NCBI RefSeq assembly: GCF_027533645.1
Contig: NZ_JAQAGY010000010.1
Span: forward strand, 62,001-126,000
Direction of reading: 5' to 3'
DNA from: Paenibacillus caseinilyticus
GTDB lineage: Bacteria; Bacillota; Bacilli; Paenibacillales; NBRC-103111
DNA length: 64,000 bases
Positions 1 through 8,378 of the stretch are shown here, piece after piece. How positions within the stretch are numbered: position 1 is the stretch's first letter; each line of letters starts with the position of its first letter. The notes under the pieces are model-generated. The model saw only the letters and a program-made list of their open reading frames with translations. It did not search any database and had not been told where the DNA came from. Both the position numbers and the translations under genes were made by a program.

Positions 1-1
1 C

Positions 2-121
2 ATCAACAACTGGGGCGGGATGTTCGCCATGGCGACACTGTCGCTGCTTCCTATCGTCATCGTGTTCTTCGTCTTCCAGAAATATATCGTGGAAGGCATC
101 TCCACCAGCGGTCTGAAATAA
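2..121 (+). CDS. Carbohydrate ABC transporter permease, C-terminal fragment
   Basis: The window opens inside a reading frame that ends at TAA 119-121. The last 39 residues include a hydrophobic membrane helix ([17 protein letters not shown]) followed by a short tail ending in SGLK. This is the usual ending of MalG/LacG-type inner-membrane permeases of CUT1 sugar importers: last helix, then QKYIVEGI...GLK. Next to a YesR-like hydrolase, it is probably the YesQ-like permease of a rhamnogalacturonan-oligosaccharide importer, but the conserved EAA loop lies outside the window. The family call rests on the tail only. Confidence 0.75.
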   Translation: MNNWGGMFAMATLSLLPIVIVFFVFQKYIVEGISTSGLK

Positions 122-242
122 GGGCGCCCGAGGCACTTCAGGCTCAGAGAACCAGCCCAATTAGAGAACCAGCCTGATTAGAGAATGTAGAGAGTAGTGA
201 AAATCGATGAGTACAGAGACAACTAAAGGAGAGAGAGACGAA

Positions 243-1268
243 ATGCCCCCACTCAAATTCGAAGAAGCCCATATCCGCAAGGTGATCGACGCTGTAGTTG
301 AACGCACATTCCAGATGGATTTCAACTGGGATTGGCCGGGCGGCGTAGCCTTCTACGGAGTTACCGAAGCCTATGAAGCCACCGGGGAGAAAAAATACAT
401 GGAGCTGCTCAAAACCTGGGTCGACGAGCAGCTCGACGACGGCCTGCCAAAGCTATCGGTCAACGCGGTGTCCATCGGGCATTCGCTGCTCTCCCTGTAC
501 AAATACACAGGCGAAGAGCGCTACATTCAGGTAGCGACCGAGATGGCCGAGTACCTCACACACGAAGCGGTGCGCTTCGCTGACGGGATCTTCCAGCATA
601 CGGTGAATTCCGAGACCTACAACTTCCCGCAGCAGGCTTGGGTCGACACGATGTTCATGGCCGGCTACTTCCTCATCCGCATCGGGGGTATGCTTGGCCG
701 CCAGGATTACCTTGAAGACGGGATCAAGCAGTACCACGGCCACGAGAACTTCCTGCAGGATCCGAAGACGAACCTGTACTACCACGGCTGGGACCATATC
801 CAGCAGAGCCACATGTCCGGCATCTACTGGGCACGCGGCAACTCGTGGGCAGCGATCACGATGGCCCGGGCGCTCGAGATCATTCCGGTGCAGCACCCGT
901 CCTTCATGATCATCGAAGGCTCGCTGCGCGACCAGCTTAGCGCCCTTGTGCGGCTGCAGGGCGAAGACGGCCTGTGGCATACGGTCCTGACCGATCCGGA
1001 ATCCTACACCGAGACTTCCGGCTCGGCAGGCATTGCGGCGGCGCTGCTGTCGAAGGGCCGGCTGTACAACAAATACGTCAACCCGGCGATCGACGGCCTC
1101 CTAGGCCGCATCGGCGAAGACGGCAGCGTGAACGGCGTGTCGGCCGGCACGGCCGTCATGAACGATGCGCAGGGCTACCGCGAAGTGCCTCATAAGCGCC
1201 TTCAGGGCTGGGGACAGGGCCTCGCGCTGACATTCCTCGCCTCACTGCTCGCGCGCCAGGATTGGTAG
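243..1268 (+). CDS. Unsaturated rhamnogalacturonyl hydrolase, GH105 (YesR/YteR-like)
   Basis: A 341-residue cytoplasmic protein without signal peptide, the usual GH105 size. These (alpha/alpha)6-barrel enzymes hydrate and release the unsaturated galacturonyl residue from disaccharides made by rhamnogalacturonan lyases. Visible motifs are WVDTMFMAGYF, whose Asp (residue 135) matches the catalytic Asp of YteR, and YWARGNSW, the conserved substrate-pocket loop. The frame is open from ATG 207, but AAAGGAG at 226-232 sits 10 nt before ATG 243, so 243 is preferred. It lies 121 nt after the permease and 50 nt before the acetylesterase, apparently in one operon. GH88 is the nearest alternative family. 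Confidence 0.9.
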   Translation: MPPLKFEEAHIRKVIDAVVERTFQMDFNWDWPGGVAFYGVTEAYEATGEKKYMELLKTWVDEQLDDGLPKLSVNAVSIGHSLLSLYKYTGEERYIQVATEMAEYLTHEAVRFADGIFQHTVNSETYNFPQQAWVDTMFMAGYFLIRIGGMLGRQDYLEDGIKQYHGHENFLQDPKTNLYYHGWDHIQQSHMSGIYWARGNSWAAITMARALEIIPVQHPSFMIIEGSLRDQLSALVRLQGEDGLWHTVLTDPESYTETSGSAGIAAALLSKGRLYNKYVNPAIDGLLGRIGEDGSVNGVSAGTAVMNDAQGYREVPHKRLQGWGQGLALTFLASLLARQDW

Positions 1269-1318
1269 GAGCGTACAAGCTGCCCGCCGTCCGTTAGCCC
1301 AAAGGAGGAGAATACGGT

Positions 1319-2425
1319 ATGCCGCCGCTTTATCAGTTCGATTTTGGCTCAGGTGCTCCTGAGCCGGGGTATATGAAGGTCACGCACGAATCCCTCTACC
1401 GCGAGGATCTCGGGTACGGGTTCACGGACCTGTCCCGGGTCGCCTCACGGGAGCGGGGGGAGCAGGGTGCCCTGCGGGGAGGCTTCTGCATCCCGCTCGG
1501 CACGGCTTTCATCGTCAATGTGCCGAGCGGCAATTATGATGTCGCCCTGACGATCGGAGATGCGATCGCCCCGACCGAGACGACCGTGAAGGCGGGCTCC
1601 GGGCGCCTCATGCTTCACAAGGTGCGGACGGAAGCGGGACAGTTCACCAGACGCAGCTTTGCCGTGCATGTGCATGACGGCAGGCTGCGGCTTGTGTTCT
1701 CCGGCTCCGCGCCAAGGATCAACGCGCTGGTGGTCACGCCGTCGCCGAACACGACGACCGTGTTCCTCGTCGGGGATTCGACGGTGACCGACGAAGCGGA
1801 GGACAACTTCCCGTACGCCGGCTGGGGCATGATGCTGCCCCATTATTTCAAGCCGGGTGTGGCTGTCGCGAACTATGCGAAGTCCGGCCGCAGCTCGAAG
1901 AGCTTCCATGACGAAGGGCGGCTCGCGCCGGTCTTAGCGGCGATGAAGCCCCACGACTACCTGCTGATCCAATTCGGGCACAACGACCAGAAGACGGATG
2001 CCGAGCGGTACACGGACCCGGAGACAACCTACAAGGAGTGGCTGAAGGTCTACGTCGATGCGGCGAGGGAGAAGGGGGCGTATCCGATTCTCGTGACCTC
2101 CGTGCACCGGCGGTATTTTGCCGGGGACGGCACGCTGATCGATACGCACAAGGAGTACTTGACCGCGGTGAGGGAACTGGCCGCCGCCGAGGGTGTGCCG
2201 CTGATCGACCTGGCGGAGAAGAGCCGCAGGCTGTTCGAAGAGCTGGGCCCGGAGGCGACCAAGTCGGTCTTCCTGTGGGCGGTGCCGGGCGAATACGCCT
2301 CGCTGCCGGACGGGGCGGAGGACAATACGCACTTCCACGAACAGGGAGCGCTGCGCATTGCCGCCCTGGTGGCGGAGGGGCTGAAGGAACTCCAGCTCCT
2401 GCCGCTGATGCTGTATATGAAATGA
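1319..2425 (+). CDS. Rhamnogalacturonan acetylesterase, SGNH/GDSL family (YesT/RhgT-like)
   Basis: A 368-residue protein with no signal peptide. An N-terminal beta-rich module of about 140 residues resembles the galactose-binding-like domain seen in some long bacterial acetylesterases. The SGNH hydrolase follows: GDST with nucleophile Ser154, GRSSKSF, then QFGHNDQK (oxyanion-hole Gly/Asn block) and DNTHFH carrying the catalytic Asp335 and His338. It should remove acetyl groups from galacturonic acid of rhamnogalacturonan-I fragments so that the neighbouring GH105 enzymes can act. An AAAGGAGGAG site lies just upstream of ATG 1319. Substrate is inferred from family and neighbours. Confidence 0.88.
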   Translation: MPPLYQFDFGSGAPEPGYMKVTHESLYREDLGYGFTDLSRVASRERGEQGALRGGFCIPLGTAFIVNVPSGNYDVALTIGDAIAPTETTVKAGSGRLMLHKVRTEAGQFTRRSFAVHVHDGRLRLVFSGSAPRINALVVTPSPNTTTVFLVGDSTVTDEAEDNFPYAGWGMMLPHYFKPGVAVANYAKSGRSSKSFHDEGRLAPVLAAMKPHDYLLIQFGHNDQKTDAERYTDPETTYKEWLKVYVDAAREKGAYPILVTSVHRRYFAGDGTLIDTHKEYLTAVRELAAAEGVPLIDLAEKSRRLFEELGPEATKSVFLWAVPGEYASLPDGAEDNTHFHEQGALRIAALVAEGLKELQLLPLMLYMK

Positions 2426-2485
2426 ACAGCATGGCCGTCCTCCTGAGGGGGCGGCACGCTGATTCACAGAGGAGGGGGACCGGAC

Positions 2486-4699
2486 ATGACCTATTTTCCG
2501 GAGGAGCAGTCGGCTTATGCGAAGTTCGGCGCCGGCGTGGAGGACGTTCTCTCCGCCATCGCGGGCCGCTACATAGGAGAGCATGGCAAGCAGGGGCCGG
2601 TCTACCGGCTCTTCAGCACGGAAGCGTTCTTGAGGGAGGAAGACTACCGCTATGTGATGGATCTGGACGCGAAGCTCGAAGGACTGGCCGAAGGGCAGTT
2701 CGTATACTGCTGGTCCAAGCTGTGGAGCGACAAGGAGGCGGACATTCCGCTCAGCCTCTCCTGCTTCTCGCCGGCCCGCGTGTATGTGAACGGCTCGCAG
2801 GCCTTCGCCTCCAACCTGAACGACGACGTGTTCCCGGACCGCCGCTGCTGGTTCCGCGTCAGGGTCAGCCCGGGCTGGAATCATATCGTGCTGCGCTTCA
2901 CGAAGACGGCGACCGGGTGCGGCGGTCGCTTCGGGACAGGCTCGATCAAAGGAGCCCCGCTGCACTTCCTCGTTCCGCTGGAAGAGCGGGCAGGCCAGGA
3001 AGGCTGGGTGTACAGCGGCCCGTTCAACGAGGAGTTGAAAGCGCTGCCGGGCGGGGAGGCGTGGGAGGATGCGTCTGTGGAGGCCGAGATCGTCTGGAGT
3101 CCGAAGCAGCAGTGGACCGACCTGGAGCGTGCCTCAGGCGTCTTCGCCAGACTCTTCGGGAAGCGCCCCGGAGCGCAGGCCTGGGCATGGACCCGGATCC
3201 GCAGCAGAGGCACAGCGCAGGAGATCCGTCTAAGCGGATCGCATCAAGGGGACATGACCTTGCTGCTCGGAGGCCGGGAGATCTACGCTTCCTCCGAACC
3301 CTCCGCCGATTTCGCCGTGACGCTCCGGCTGCCGTACGGAACCCATGACCTGCTCCTCCGCTCGACTTGCACAGGCCCGCTCTGGGGGTTCGATCTCGGC
3401 CTTCATCCGGCGGGGAACGCCGCCGTCCTCCAGCCGCCCCGCCGGATCGAAGGACTCCGGGAGCCGTGGCTGTATCTCGGGCCGTTCCCTGCCGGGCAGT
3501 CCCCCGCAGCGGAAGATATTCCGCAGCTGGAGCGTCCGTTCGCCGACGGTGCGGAGGGTCTGTTCTGGCAGGCCGATCTGCCCGGGACTTACGTGCGCGC
3601 CTACCTCGAGACGCCGCTGTTCGGGCGTTGGAATTATCCGCTCGGCGTCACGCTCTACGGGCTGCTGCAGACCGGCGTCGAGCTCGGCCGCCCCGATACC
3701 GAGCAGTATGTGCTGGACCATATCGGCCAGTGCACCGCGCTGCATGACTACGCCCTGTGGGACAAAAGGCAGTTCGGCGCGCCGGGCATCAACCACCAGC
3801 TAGTCTCCATCGACTCCCTCGATGACTGCGGTTCCTTCGGCGCCACGATGCTGGTCGCCATGAGCCGCCGGGAGCTGCCCGGCGGCCGGGCGGCGGCCGA
3901 CCGGATCGCCCGGTACATCACGGAGGTGCAGGACCGGCAGCCGGACGGCGCCCTGTACCGGGTGCACGGCAGCACGGACTTCATGCAGGACACGATGTGG
4001 TGCGACGATCTTTATATGAGCGTGCCGTTCCTGTGCCGGTATGCGGGGCTGACCGGAGACGGGCGGTACCTGGACGATGCGGCCCGGCAGTTCCTGCTCT
4101 ACAAGAAGTATATGTACATGCCGGAGCTCCAGATCATGTCCCATGTATACGACTTCAAGTTCGGCAAGCCGAACGGCATCCCCTGGGGACGCGGGAACGG
4201 CTGGGTGCTCTTCTCGCTGACCGAGCTGCTCGCGGTGCTGCCGGAGAATCACCCGCAGCGGCCTGAGCTGCTGGGCTTCTTCCGGGACCTGAGCGCCGGC
4301 TATCTGCGGCTGCAGGGGGAGCGGGGGCTGTGGCACCAGGTGCTGACGAATCCGGAGTCTTATGAAGAATCGTCCTGCACGTCGATGTTCGTCTATGCCT
4401 TCGCCCGCGGGGTCCGCTACGGCTGGCTCGAGCCAGCCGCAGCCTATACGGAAGCCGTCCTGCGAGGCTGGGAAGGGCTCAGCCGCCATGCGGTCGATGC
4501 CCGGGGCAACGTGTACGGCGTCTGCCGCGGTTCCGGCTACTCGTTCTCTTCCTCGTACTACAAGGATGAGCTGCTGCCGCTTCTCAACGATACGCACGGG
4601 ATCGGCATCGTTCTGCTCGCCGGCATCGAGACCCGCCGGCTTGCGGAGCACCTCCGCAGCTCAGAGCCGGCGCCGGCGCCGGCGCCGGCGTACAAGTAA
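2486..4699 (+). CDS. Long GH105/GH88-like hydrolase with ~350-residue N-terminal region
   Basis: A 737-residue protein without signal peptide. The C-terminal half (about 370-720) is an (alpha/alpha)6 GH105-type domain: MWCDDLYMSVPF places an Asp (507) where YteR has its catalytic Asp, and PWGRGNGWVLF is the conserved pocket loop. The N-terminal half has beta-sandwich-like stretches (VYVNGSQAFASN; FRVRVSPGWNHIVLRF) suggestive of a carbohydrate-binding or accessory module; I do not recognise its family. Ordinary GH105 enzymes are about 350 residues, so it is twice the usual length. The tail is an Ala-Pro repeat (APAPAPAYK) encoded by GGCGCC repeats. AGAGGAGGGGG precedes ATG 2486. Probably trims a different unsaturated oligosaccharide from that of the first GH105. 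Confidence 0.8.
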   Translation: MTYFPEEQSAYAKFGAGVEDVLSAIAGRYIGEHGKQGPVYRLFSTEAFLREEDYRYVMDLDAKLEGLAEGQFVYCWSKLWSDKEADIPLSLSCFSPARVYVNGSQAFASNLNDDVFPDRRCWFRVRVSPGWNHIVLRFTKTATGCGGRFGTGSIKGAPLHFLVPLEERAGQEGWVYSGPFNEELKALPGGEAWEDASVEAEIVWSPKQQWTDLERASGVFARLFGKRPGAQAWAWTRIRSRGTAQEIRLSGSHQGDMTLLLGGREIYASSEPSADFAVTLRLPYGTHDLLLRSTCTGPLWGFDLGLHPAGNAAVLQPPRRIEGLREPWLYLGPFPAGQSPAAEDIPQLERPFADGAEGLFWQADLPGTYVRAYLETPLFGRWNYPLGVTLYGLLQTGVELGRPDTEQYVLDHIGQCTALHDYALWDKRQFGAPGINHQLVSIDSLDDCGSFGATMLVAMSRRELPGGRAAADRIARYITEVQDRQPDGALYRVHGSTDFMQDTMWCDDLYMSVPFLCRYAGLTGDGRYLDDAARQFLLYKKYMYMPELQIMSHVYDFKFGKPNGIPWGRGNGWVLFSLTELLAVLPENHPQRPELLGFFRDLSAGYLRLQGERGLWHQVLTNPESYEESSCTSMFVYAFARGVRYGWLEPAAAYTEAVLRGWEGLSRHAVDARGNVYGVCRGSGYSFSSSYYKDELLPLLNDTHGIGIVLLAGIETRRLAEHLRSSEPAPAPAPAYK

Positions 4700-4751
4700 G
4701 CCACGCAGATCAAGGTCCTTCTAGTCAACTTTGCGACAGGCGGTGAGATTT

Positions 4752-7046
4752 ATGCTTCCCCAAGGTCGTCATTTTCGGAAAAGCCTTATTCTCATACTGA
4801 TCATTACTTCGATTCCCGGCCTCATTACCGGCGGTGCCATCTATTGGTTCACCGCCGGCCGGATCGAGAGCGAGCTGGTCCAGCTGCACAAGAACCAGAT
4901 CGCGAAGCGGGCGGAAGGCATAGAGGGGCAGTTCTCCTATCTGGAACTGTCCCTTTCGCATTTGGCATTCGACCCGAAGCTTGATTATACCCTCGCGCAG
5001 ACGGATTTTCTGCGCAATTTTACCGTCACGCGGGATCTGTATAAGACGCTGCTGCTGACTCAGGGCGCCCTGCCGCTCGTGGACCGGATGGAACTGTTCG
5101 TCGAAGGGAAGGTGCCCGCGCACTTCTCCCCGGATTTCAACATGCTCCAGACCGAGGAAGAGCGCCAGGCGTGGAAGCCGCTCTTGAAGCCGGGGGTCCC
5201 GGTCTACTGGACGCGCCTCGACGATCCCGGGCAGCGGGTTCCTGCGTCTTCCCTCTCCCTGGTGCATCAGGTGCCGGGCAGCTCCACGACGCCCTTCGGC
5301 GTGGTACTCTTCCGGCTGAACGAAGCCCGCGTCGTCGAGCAGCTGCGGACCCTGACGCCGTACGAGGAGGGCGAAGCCTTCCTGCTCGCGGAGGACGGCT
5401 CGGTACTGGCTTCATCCGACACCGGATCGCAGCCGTCGCCGCTGCTGGAGAAGCTGCGAACCGCGGTACTGGCGCAGCGGGGAGCGGGGGAGACCTCCTT
5501 CAAGCTCGACTGGAACGACAGCACGTATTCGGTGTCATACGGCACCTTCGACCGGCTCGGCTCGAGCTGGACCTATGTCACTGCAGCGCCGATCCATGCA
5601 ATCACGGCCCCGGTCGTGATCGTGTCGAAGACGATCATCGGGCTCTCGCTGGCGGGCCTTCTGCTCGGCTGCCTGCTCGCCTGGTTCGCCTCGCGGCGCA
5701 TCTACTCGCCGATGGAGCGGCTCGTGCGCCTGCTCGGCGGCGAACGGGCGCCGGAAGGCAGCGACGAGTTCGCCGAGCTCGAGAAGCGCTGGGTGCACCT
5801 CCACCGCGAGAGCGCGGACCTGCAGCACCGGCTGGCGAAGCAGCTGCCGCAGGTGAAGGAAGGCTTCCTGCTGCAGCTGATGCAGGGGCACCTGAGCACG
5901 TATCCGGAGGAGGAGCTCGCGGAGCGGCTGCGGTCGTTCGGCTGGCAGCCGGAAGGACGCGTCTTCACGGTGATCTGCCTGCAGCTCACCGGCATGAGCC
6001 GACTCGAAGCGCAGGGCCGCTTCTCCGCGGAGGACGAGGGGCTTGTTACCTTCGCGGCAGCGAACATGATCGAGGAACTGGCCTGCGGAGCCTTCCCCGA
6101 GGCGCATGTCATGAACTTCCATGACCTGACCGCCGGGCTGCTGGTCTCCCTGCCGGAGGAAGACGCCGCGAAGGAATCTTGGCTGCCGCTGTGCGGGAAC
6201 ATCATCGAGGCGGTCACGGGCATCCTGCGGATGAATGTCACCGCGGCGGTGAGCCGGAGCACGGCCTCGCTGCGCGAGCTGCCGGATCTCTTCGAGGAGG
6301 CGAAGCGGCTGCTCGGCTACCGGAGCTTCGGCGAGGAGAACCAGATTCTCCGCGCGGGGGATGTGTACGGCGAAGACGGCCAGGAGCGTGTGCCTTATCC
6401 GTTCACGGAGGAGAAGGAGCTCCTCCAGGCACTTCGCAAGGGCAGGCAGGAAGAGGCGGAGTCCGCGCTTGCGCTTTTTATGAAAGCGTTAACAGATCAG
6501 GCGCCGACCGAGGCGGATTACCAGCAGGGCGTGCTGAACCTGCTCGGCTCCCTGGAGCATATGACGCTGCAGAGCGGGCTTCACCCCGGGCGGCTCTACG
6601 GTCACGGCAACCGGTTCGCCCAGCTGGCCGAGCTGCGGGAGCCGGAGCAGGTCGAGCGGTGGCTGCGCCGGAGCATCCTCTGCCCGTATCTGAAGGAGAT
6701 GGAATCGCGCAGCGGCAGCACCGCCCGCCGGATGATCGAGGAAGCGATCCAGTACATTGAGACCCACTACATGCAGGATATCTCGCTGGATTCCTGCGCG
6801 GACCGCTGCGGCACGAACGTGTTCACGCTCAGCCGTTCGTTCAAGAGCGTCACCGGCATGACCTTCGTCGATTATGTGACGCAGACCCGGCTCACGAAGG
6901 CGAAGGAGCTGCTGCGCGAATCGGAACGCCGGATCAACGAGATCGCCGAGCAGGTCGGTTACCAGCACGGCTACTTTAACCGCATCTTCAAGAAGGCGGA
7001 AGGCGTTACCCCGAGCCGCTACCGGGAGCTGAGCCGCGAGAGCTAG
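4752..7046 (+). CDS. Membrane-anchored AraC-family regulator (YesS-like)
   Basis: About 764 residues, close to B. subtilis YesS. An N-terminal membrane helix (LILILIITSIPGLITGGAIYWF), an extracytoplasmic sensor region of about 250 residues and a second helix (TIIGLSLAGLLLGCLLAWF) precede a long cytoplasmic part. The C-terminus has a two-helix-turn-helix AraC domain (ISLDSCADRCGTNVFTLSRSF and INEIAEQVGYQHGYFNRIFKK, ending in TPSRYRE). Such proteins sense extracellular sugar status and activate neighbouring polysaccharide genes; YesS controls the rhamnogalacturonan genes in B. subtilis. The frame is open from TTG 4731, but GGCGGTGAG before ATG 4752 makes 4752 likelier. The gene separates the hydrolases from the second importer. 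Confidence 0.87.
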   Translation: MLPQGRHFRKSLILILIITSIPGLITGGAIYWFTAGRIESELVQLHKNQIAKRAEGIEGQFSYLELSLSHLAFDPKLDYTLAQTDFLRNFTVTRDLYKTLLLTQGALPLVDRMELFVEGKVPAHFSPDFNMLQTEEERQAWKPLLKPGVPVYWTRLDDPGQRVPASSLSLVHQVPGSSTTPFGVVLFRLNEARVVEQLRTLTPYEEGEAFLLAEDGSVLASSDTGSQPSPLLEKLRTAVLAQRGAGETSFKLDWNDSTYSVSYGTFDRLGSSWTYVTAAPIHAITAPVVIVSKTIIGLSLAGLLLGCLLAWFASRRIYSPMERLVRLLGGERAPEGSDEFAELEKRWVHLHRESADLQHRLAKQLPQVKEGFLLQLMQGHLSTYPEEELAERLRSFGWQPEGRVFTVICLQLTGMSRLEAQGRFSAEDEGLVTFAAANMIEELACGAFPEAHVMNFHDLTAGLLVSLPEEDAAKESWLPLCGNIIEAVTGILRMNVTAAVSRSTASLRELPDLFEEAKRLLGYRSFGEENQILRAGDVYGEDGQERVPYPFTEEKELLQALRKGRQEEAESALALFMKALTDQAPTEADYQQGVLNLLGSLEHMTLQSGLHPGRLYGHGNRFAQLAELREPEQVERWLRRSILCPYLKEMESRSGSTARRMIEEAIQYIETHYMQDISLDSCADRCGTNVFTLSRSFKSVTGMTFVDYVTQTRLTKAKELLRESERRINEIAEQVGYQHGYFNRIFKKAEGVTPSRYRELSRES
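6481..6494. promoter_or_regulatory. cre (CcpA-binding) site inside the yesS-like gene
   Basis: TGAAAGCGTTAACA fits the catabolite-responsive-element consensus TGWAANCGNTNWCA at every defined position. It lies in the coding sequence of the AraC-type regulator, encoding MKALT, about 800 nt before the LplB-type permease gene. Known intragenic cre sites act as CcpA roadblocks, so glucose repression of the regulator gene and genes behind it is likely. Binding is inferred from the match only. Confidence 0.6.
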
Positions 7047-7047
7047 G

Positions 7048-7064
7048 AACGGGCGTGAAGCCCG
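7048..7064 (+). other. Short GC hairpin after the AraC-type gene
   Basis: ACGGGC-GTGAA-GCCCGT sits directly after the stop codon of the yesS-like gene. There is no T tract behind it, so it may stabilise the mRNA end or be a weak terminator. The rest of the 250-nt gap to the permease holds a candidate small reading frame at 7136-7279. Confidence 0.4.
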
Positions 7065-7135
7065 TCCTTATGCGGCTGTAGACCCTTCACAAGATAATCC
7101 TACCCGTGCAAAAAAGTGATAAAAGGAGGGAGCGG

Positions 7136-7279
7136 ATGGAAGAACGCCCGCGCCCGGCCCCGGTCAAAAATCTCTCATTGCGGTGCAGCGGTCCTGTGGC
7201 GGAGAATGACATCAATCCCGAGCCAACGGGTTATGGCACCCGCCAGGCGAGTCTTCCATCACATATGCGAACCACATAA
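7136..7279 (+). CDS. Possible 47-residue leader ORF before the importer genes
   Basis: ATG 7136 is preceded at good spacing by AAAAGGAGGG and opens a 47-codon frame ending at TAA 7277-7279, 18 nt before the permease ATG. The peptide starts MEERPRPAPVKNLSL and resembles nothing I know; it has no membrane segment. The strong ribosome site and tight spacing to the next SD are the only evidence. It could be a small protein, a translational-coupling leader or chance. Confidence 0.35.
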   Translation: MEERPRPAPVKNLSLRCSGPVAENDINPEPTGYGTRQASLPSHMRTT

Positions 7280-7297
7280 CCAAAGGAGAGTGAGATC

Positions 7298-8251
7298 ATG
7301 GAGCACACCGGCGTTCAAAAGAAAGCGGCAACAAAATTGTCCGCGGACGGTTCCGTCCTCCGGCGTCTGCAGAGGGACAAATGGCTCTATGTGCTGCTGC
7401 TGCCCGGACTGCTGTATTTTCTCCTATTCAAGTACGTGCCGATGTGGGGCGTGCTGCTGGCCTTCAAGAACTTCCAGCCGTTCCTCGGCTTCTGGGAGAG
7501 CGAGTGGGTGGGCCTCGAGCACTTCCGGCAGTTCTTCGCGAACCCGGATTTCGGCCGGCTCATGCGCAACACGCTGATCCTGTCCCTGTACAACCTGCTC
7601 TTCTTCTTCCCGGCCCCGATTATCTTGGCCCTGCTGCTCAATGAAGTGCGCGTCTCTCTCTACAAACGGGCGATCCAGACGCTGATCTATGTACCGCACT
7701 TCATGTCGCTGGTCATTGTCGCGAGTATCTCTTATGTCTTCCTGACCACGGAAGGCGGGATCGTCAACCTGATGCTCGAGAAGTTCACCGGCCAGAAGAT
7801 CGACTTCCTGGCGAGTCCCGACTGGTTCCGGCCGATGATCATCCTTCAGACGATCTGGAAGGAATGCGGCTGGGGCACGATCATCTTCCTGGCGGCGCTG
7901 GCCGGCGTGGACGCGGAACAGTACGAGGCGGCCATCGTGGACGGAGCGAGCCGCTGGCGCCAGCTGTGGCACATCACGCTGCCGTCGATCCAGAGCACGA
8001 TCATCATCCTGCTGATCCTGCGGCTCGGCGATGTCCTCGACAACGGGTTCGAGCAGATCTATCTCATGAGCAATGCGCTGAACAGGGAAGTGGCGGATGT
8101 CTTCGATACGTACGTCTACATGATGGGCATCACGCAGGGCGCGTTCTCCTATAGTACGGCGGTGGGACTCTTCAAATCCGTCATTGGGGTCACGCTTGTG
8201 CTCTCCTCGAACTATTTGGCGAAGCGCTTCGGACAGACGGGGATCTACTAA
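7298..8251 (+). CDS. LplB/YteP-type sugar ABC transporter permease
   Basis: A 317-residue integral membrane protein with about six helices. The N-terminal block (KWLYVLLLPGLLYFLLFKYVPMWGVLLAFKNFQ) is typical of the LplB/YteP branch, and the EAA loop (AEQYEAAIVDGASRWRQLWHITLP) contacts the ATPase. It forms the channel with the permease at 8379 and takes substrate from the lipoprotein at 9306. No ATPase is encoded here, as usual for these importers, which share an MsmX-like ATPase encoded elsewhere. AAAGGAGAG precedes ATG 7298. The substrate is inferred from the locus to be rhamnogalacturonan-derived oligosaccharides. Confidence 0.92.
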   Translation: MEHTGVQKKAATKLSADGSVLRRLQRDKWLYVLLLPGLLYFLLFKYVPMWGVLLAFKNFQPFLGFWESEWVGLEHFRQFFANPDFGRLMRNTLILSLYNLLFFFPAPIILALLLNEVRVSLYKRAIQTLIYVPHFMSLVIVASISYVFLTTEGGIVNLMLEKFTGQKIDFLASPDWFRPMIILQTIWKECGWGTIIFLAALAGVDAEQYEAAIVDGASRWRQLWHITLPSIQSTIIILLILRLGDVLDNGFEQIYLMSNALNREVADVFDTYVYMMGITQGAFSYSTAVGLFKSVIGVTLVLSSNYLAKRFGQTGIY

Positions 8252-8378
8252 GCGCTCCCCGCAGGTCCCCGGCGTCCAGCATTCCCGGCAGGATCGCCGG
8301 CTCTCAGGCATCCGGGGGAACGCCTGCGCTTGGACAGAACCCGAACTTGACTAACTTTTCATAAGGAGGCGCAGCATT

